NCBI RefSeq assembly: GCF_017355365.1 | Contig: NZ_JADIJR010000013.1 | Location: forward strand, 33,891-97,890 | DNA from: Microbacterium sp. SD291 | GTDB taxonomy: Bacteria; Actinomycetota; Actinomycetes; Actinomycetales; Microbacteriaceae | Length of the DNA: 64,000 nucleotides | Reading direction: 5' to 3' | Part shown: piece by piece, positions 63,995-64,000 of the stretch | Numbering within the stretch: the first letter of the stretch is position 1 | Layout: each line of letters starts with the position of its first letter | Made by a program: the position numbers and the translations under genes | Notes under the pieces: model-generated | What the model was told of the DNA's origin: nothing | The model's database searches: none | What the model saw: only the letters and a program-made list of their open reading frames with translations

Positions 63995-64000
63995 AATGTT

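Overview
The window is about 70% G+C, with tightly packed genes, GTG starts and ATGA/TGATG overlaps. Codon use and gene families point to a high-GC actinobacterium, most likely Microbacteriaceae (Microbacterium-like); this is inferred from style and gene content, not from a marker gene. About 70 protein genes and one tRNA are supported. The window opens inside moeA and ends just upstream of kynA.

Layout. (1) 1-3283: molybdenum-cofactor genes (moeA, moaC, mobA-like, DUF6457, moaD, then convergent moaE and mogA), followed by an unassigned putative 2-oxoglutarate/Fe(II) oxygenase. (2) 4203-19573: a cluster that reads as a complete hydroxyproline catabolic pathway: a GntR/FCD regulator, a Liv-type ABC importer, a three-part FAD/[2Fe-2S] dehydrogenase, a DapA-family deaminase, a 4-hydroxyproline epimerase and an aldehyde dehydrogenase. 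A leftward operon adds an ornithine-cyclodeaminase-family reductase, a second proline-racemase-family enzyme and an amidohydrolase. Two copies of a 19-bp palindrome precede the transporter and the deaminase. (3) 19684-23240: tRNA-Ser(CGA) with an integrated element carrying a large serine recombinase, a DUF2599-like secreted protein whose start is out of frame, and a small membrane protein; an orphan coding tail lies at the right edge.

(4) 23422-35708: an MFS-cyclic-nucleotide-domain fusion and small hypotheticals, then a one-direction gene set: ECF-like sigma factor, 158-aa protein, cytoplasmic subtilase with NPFKA repeats, TPR-CHAT protease, second CHAT protein and an alpha/beta hydrolase. 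This is the best candidate for an undescribed protease-cascade system. (5) 35725-41316: TetR/glycosyltransferase pair, HAD hydrolase, an internally deleted isocitrate-lyase-family gene, AraC/phytanoyl-CoA dioxygenase pair and a small helical protein. (6) 41487-48042: Lys/Ala-rich Rho-N protein, a Pls/PosA-type NRPS-like membrane enzyme, M1 aminopeptidase and a phosphopantetheinyl transferase. (7) 48070-53130: DUF899 protein, DHA2 efflux pump, YbdK-type ligase and small stress or metal proteins, including a Cys/Met-rich copper-binding candidate. (8) 53318-59952: GH3 glycosidase with a sugar ABC importer and divergent LacI regulator. (9) 59963-63963: kynA, amidohydrolase, kynU and paaX-like regulator, a tryptophan-to-anthranilate operon in which an amidohydrolase occupies the formamidase position and carries an in-frame palindromic insertion.
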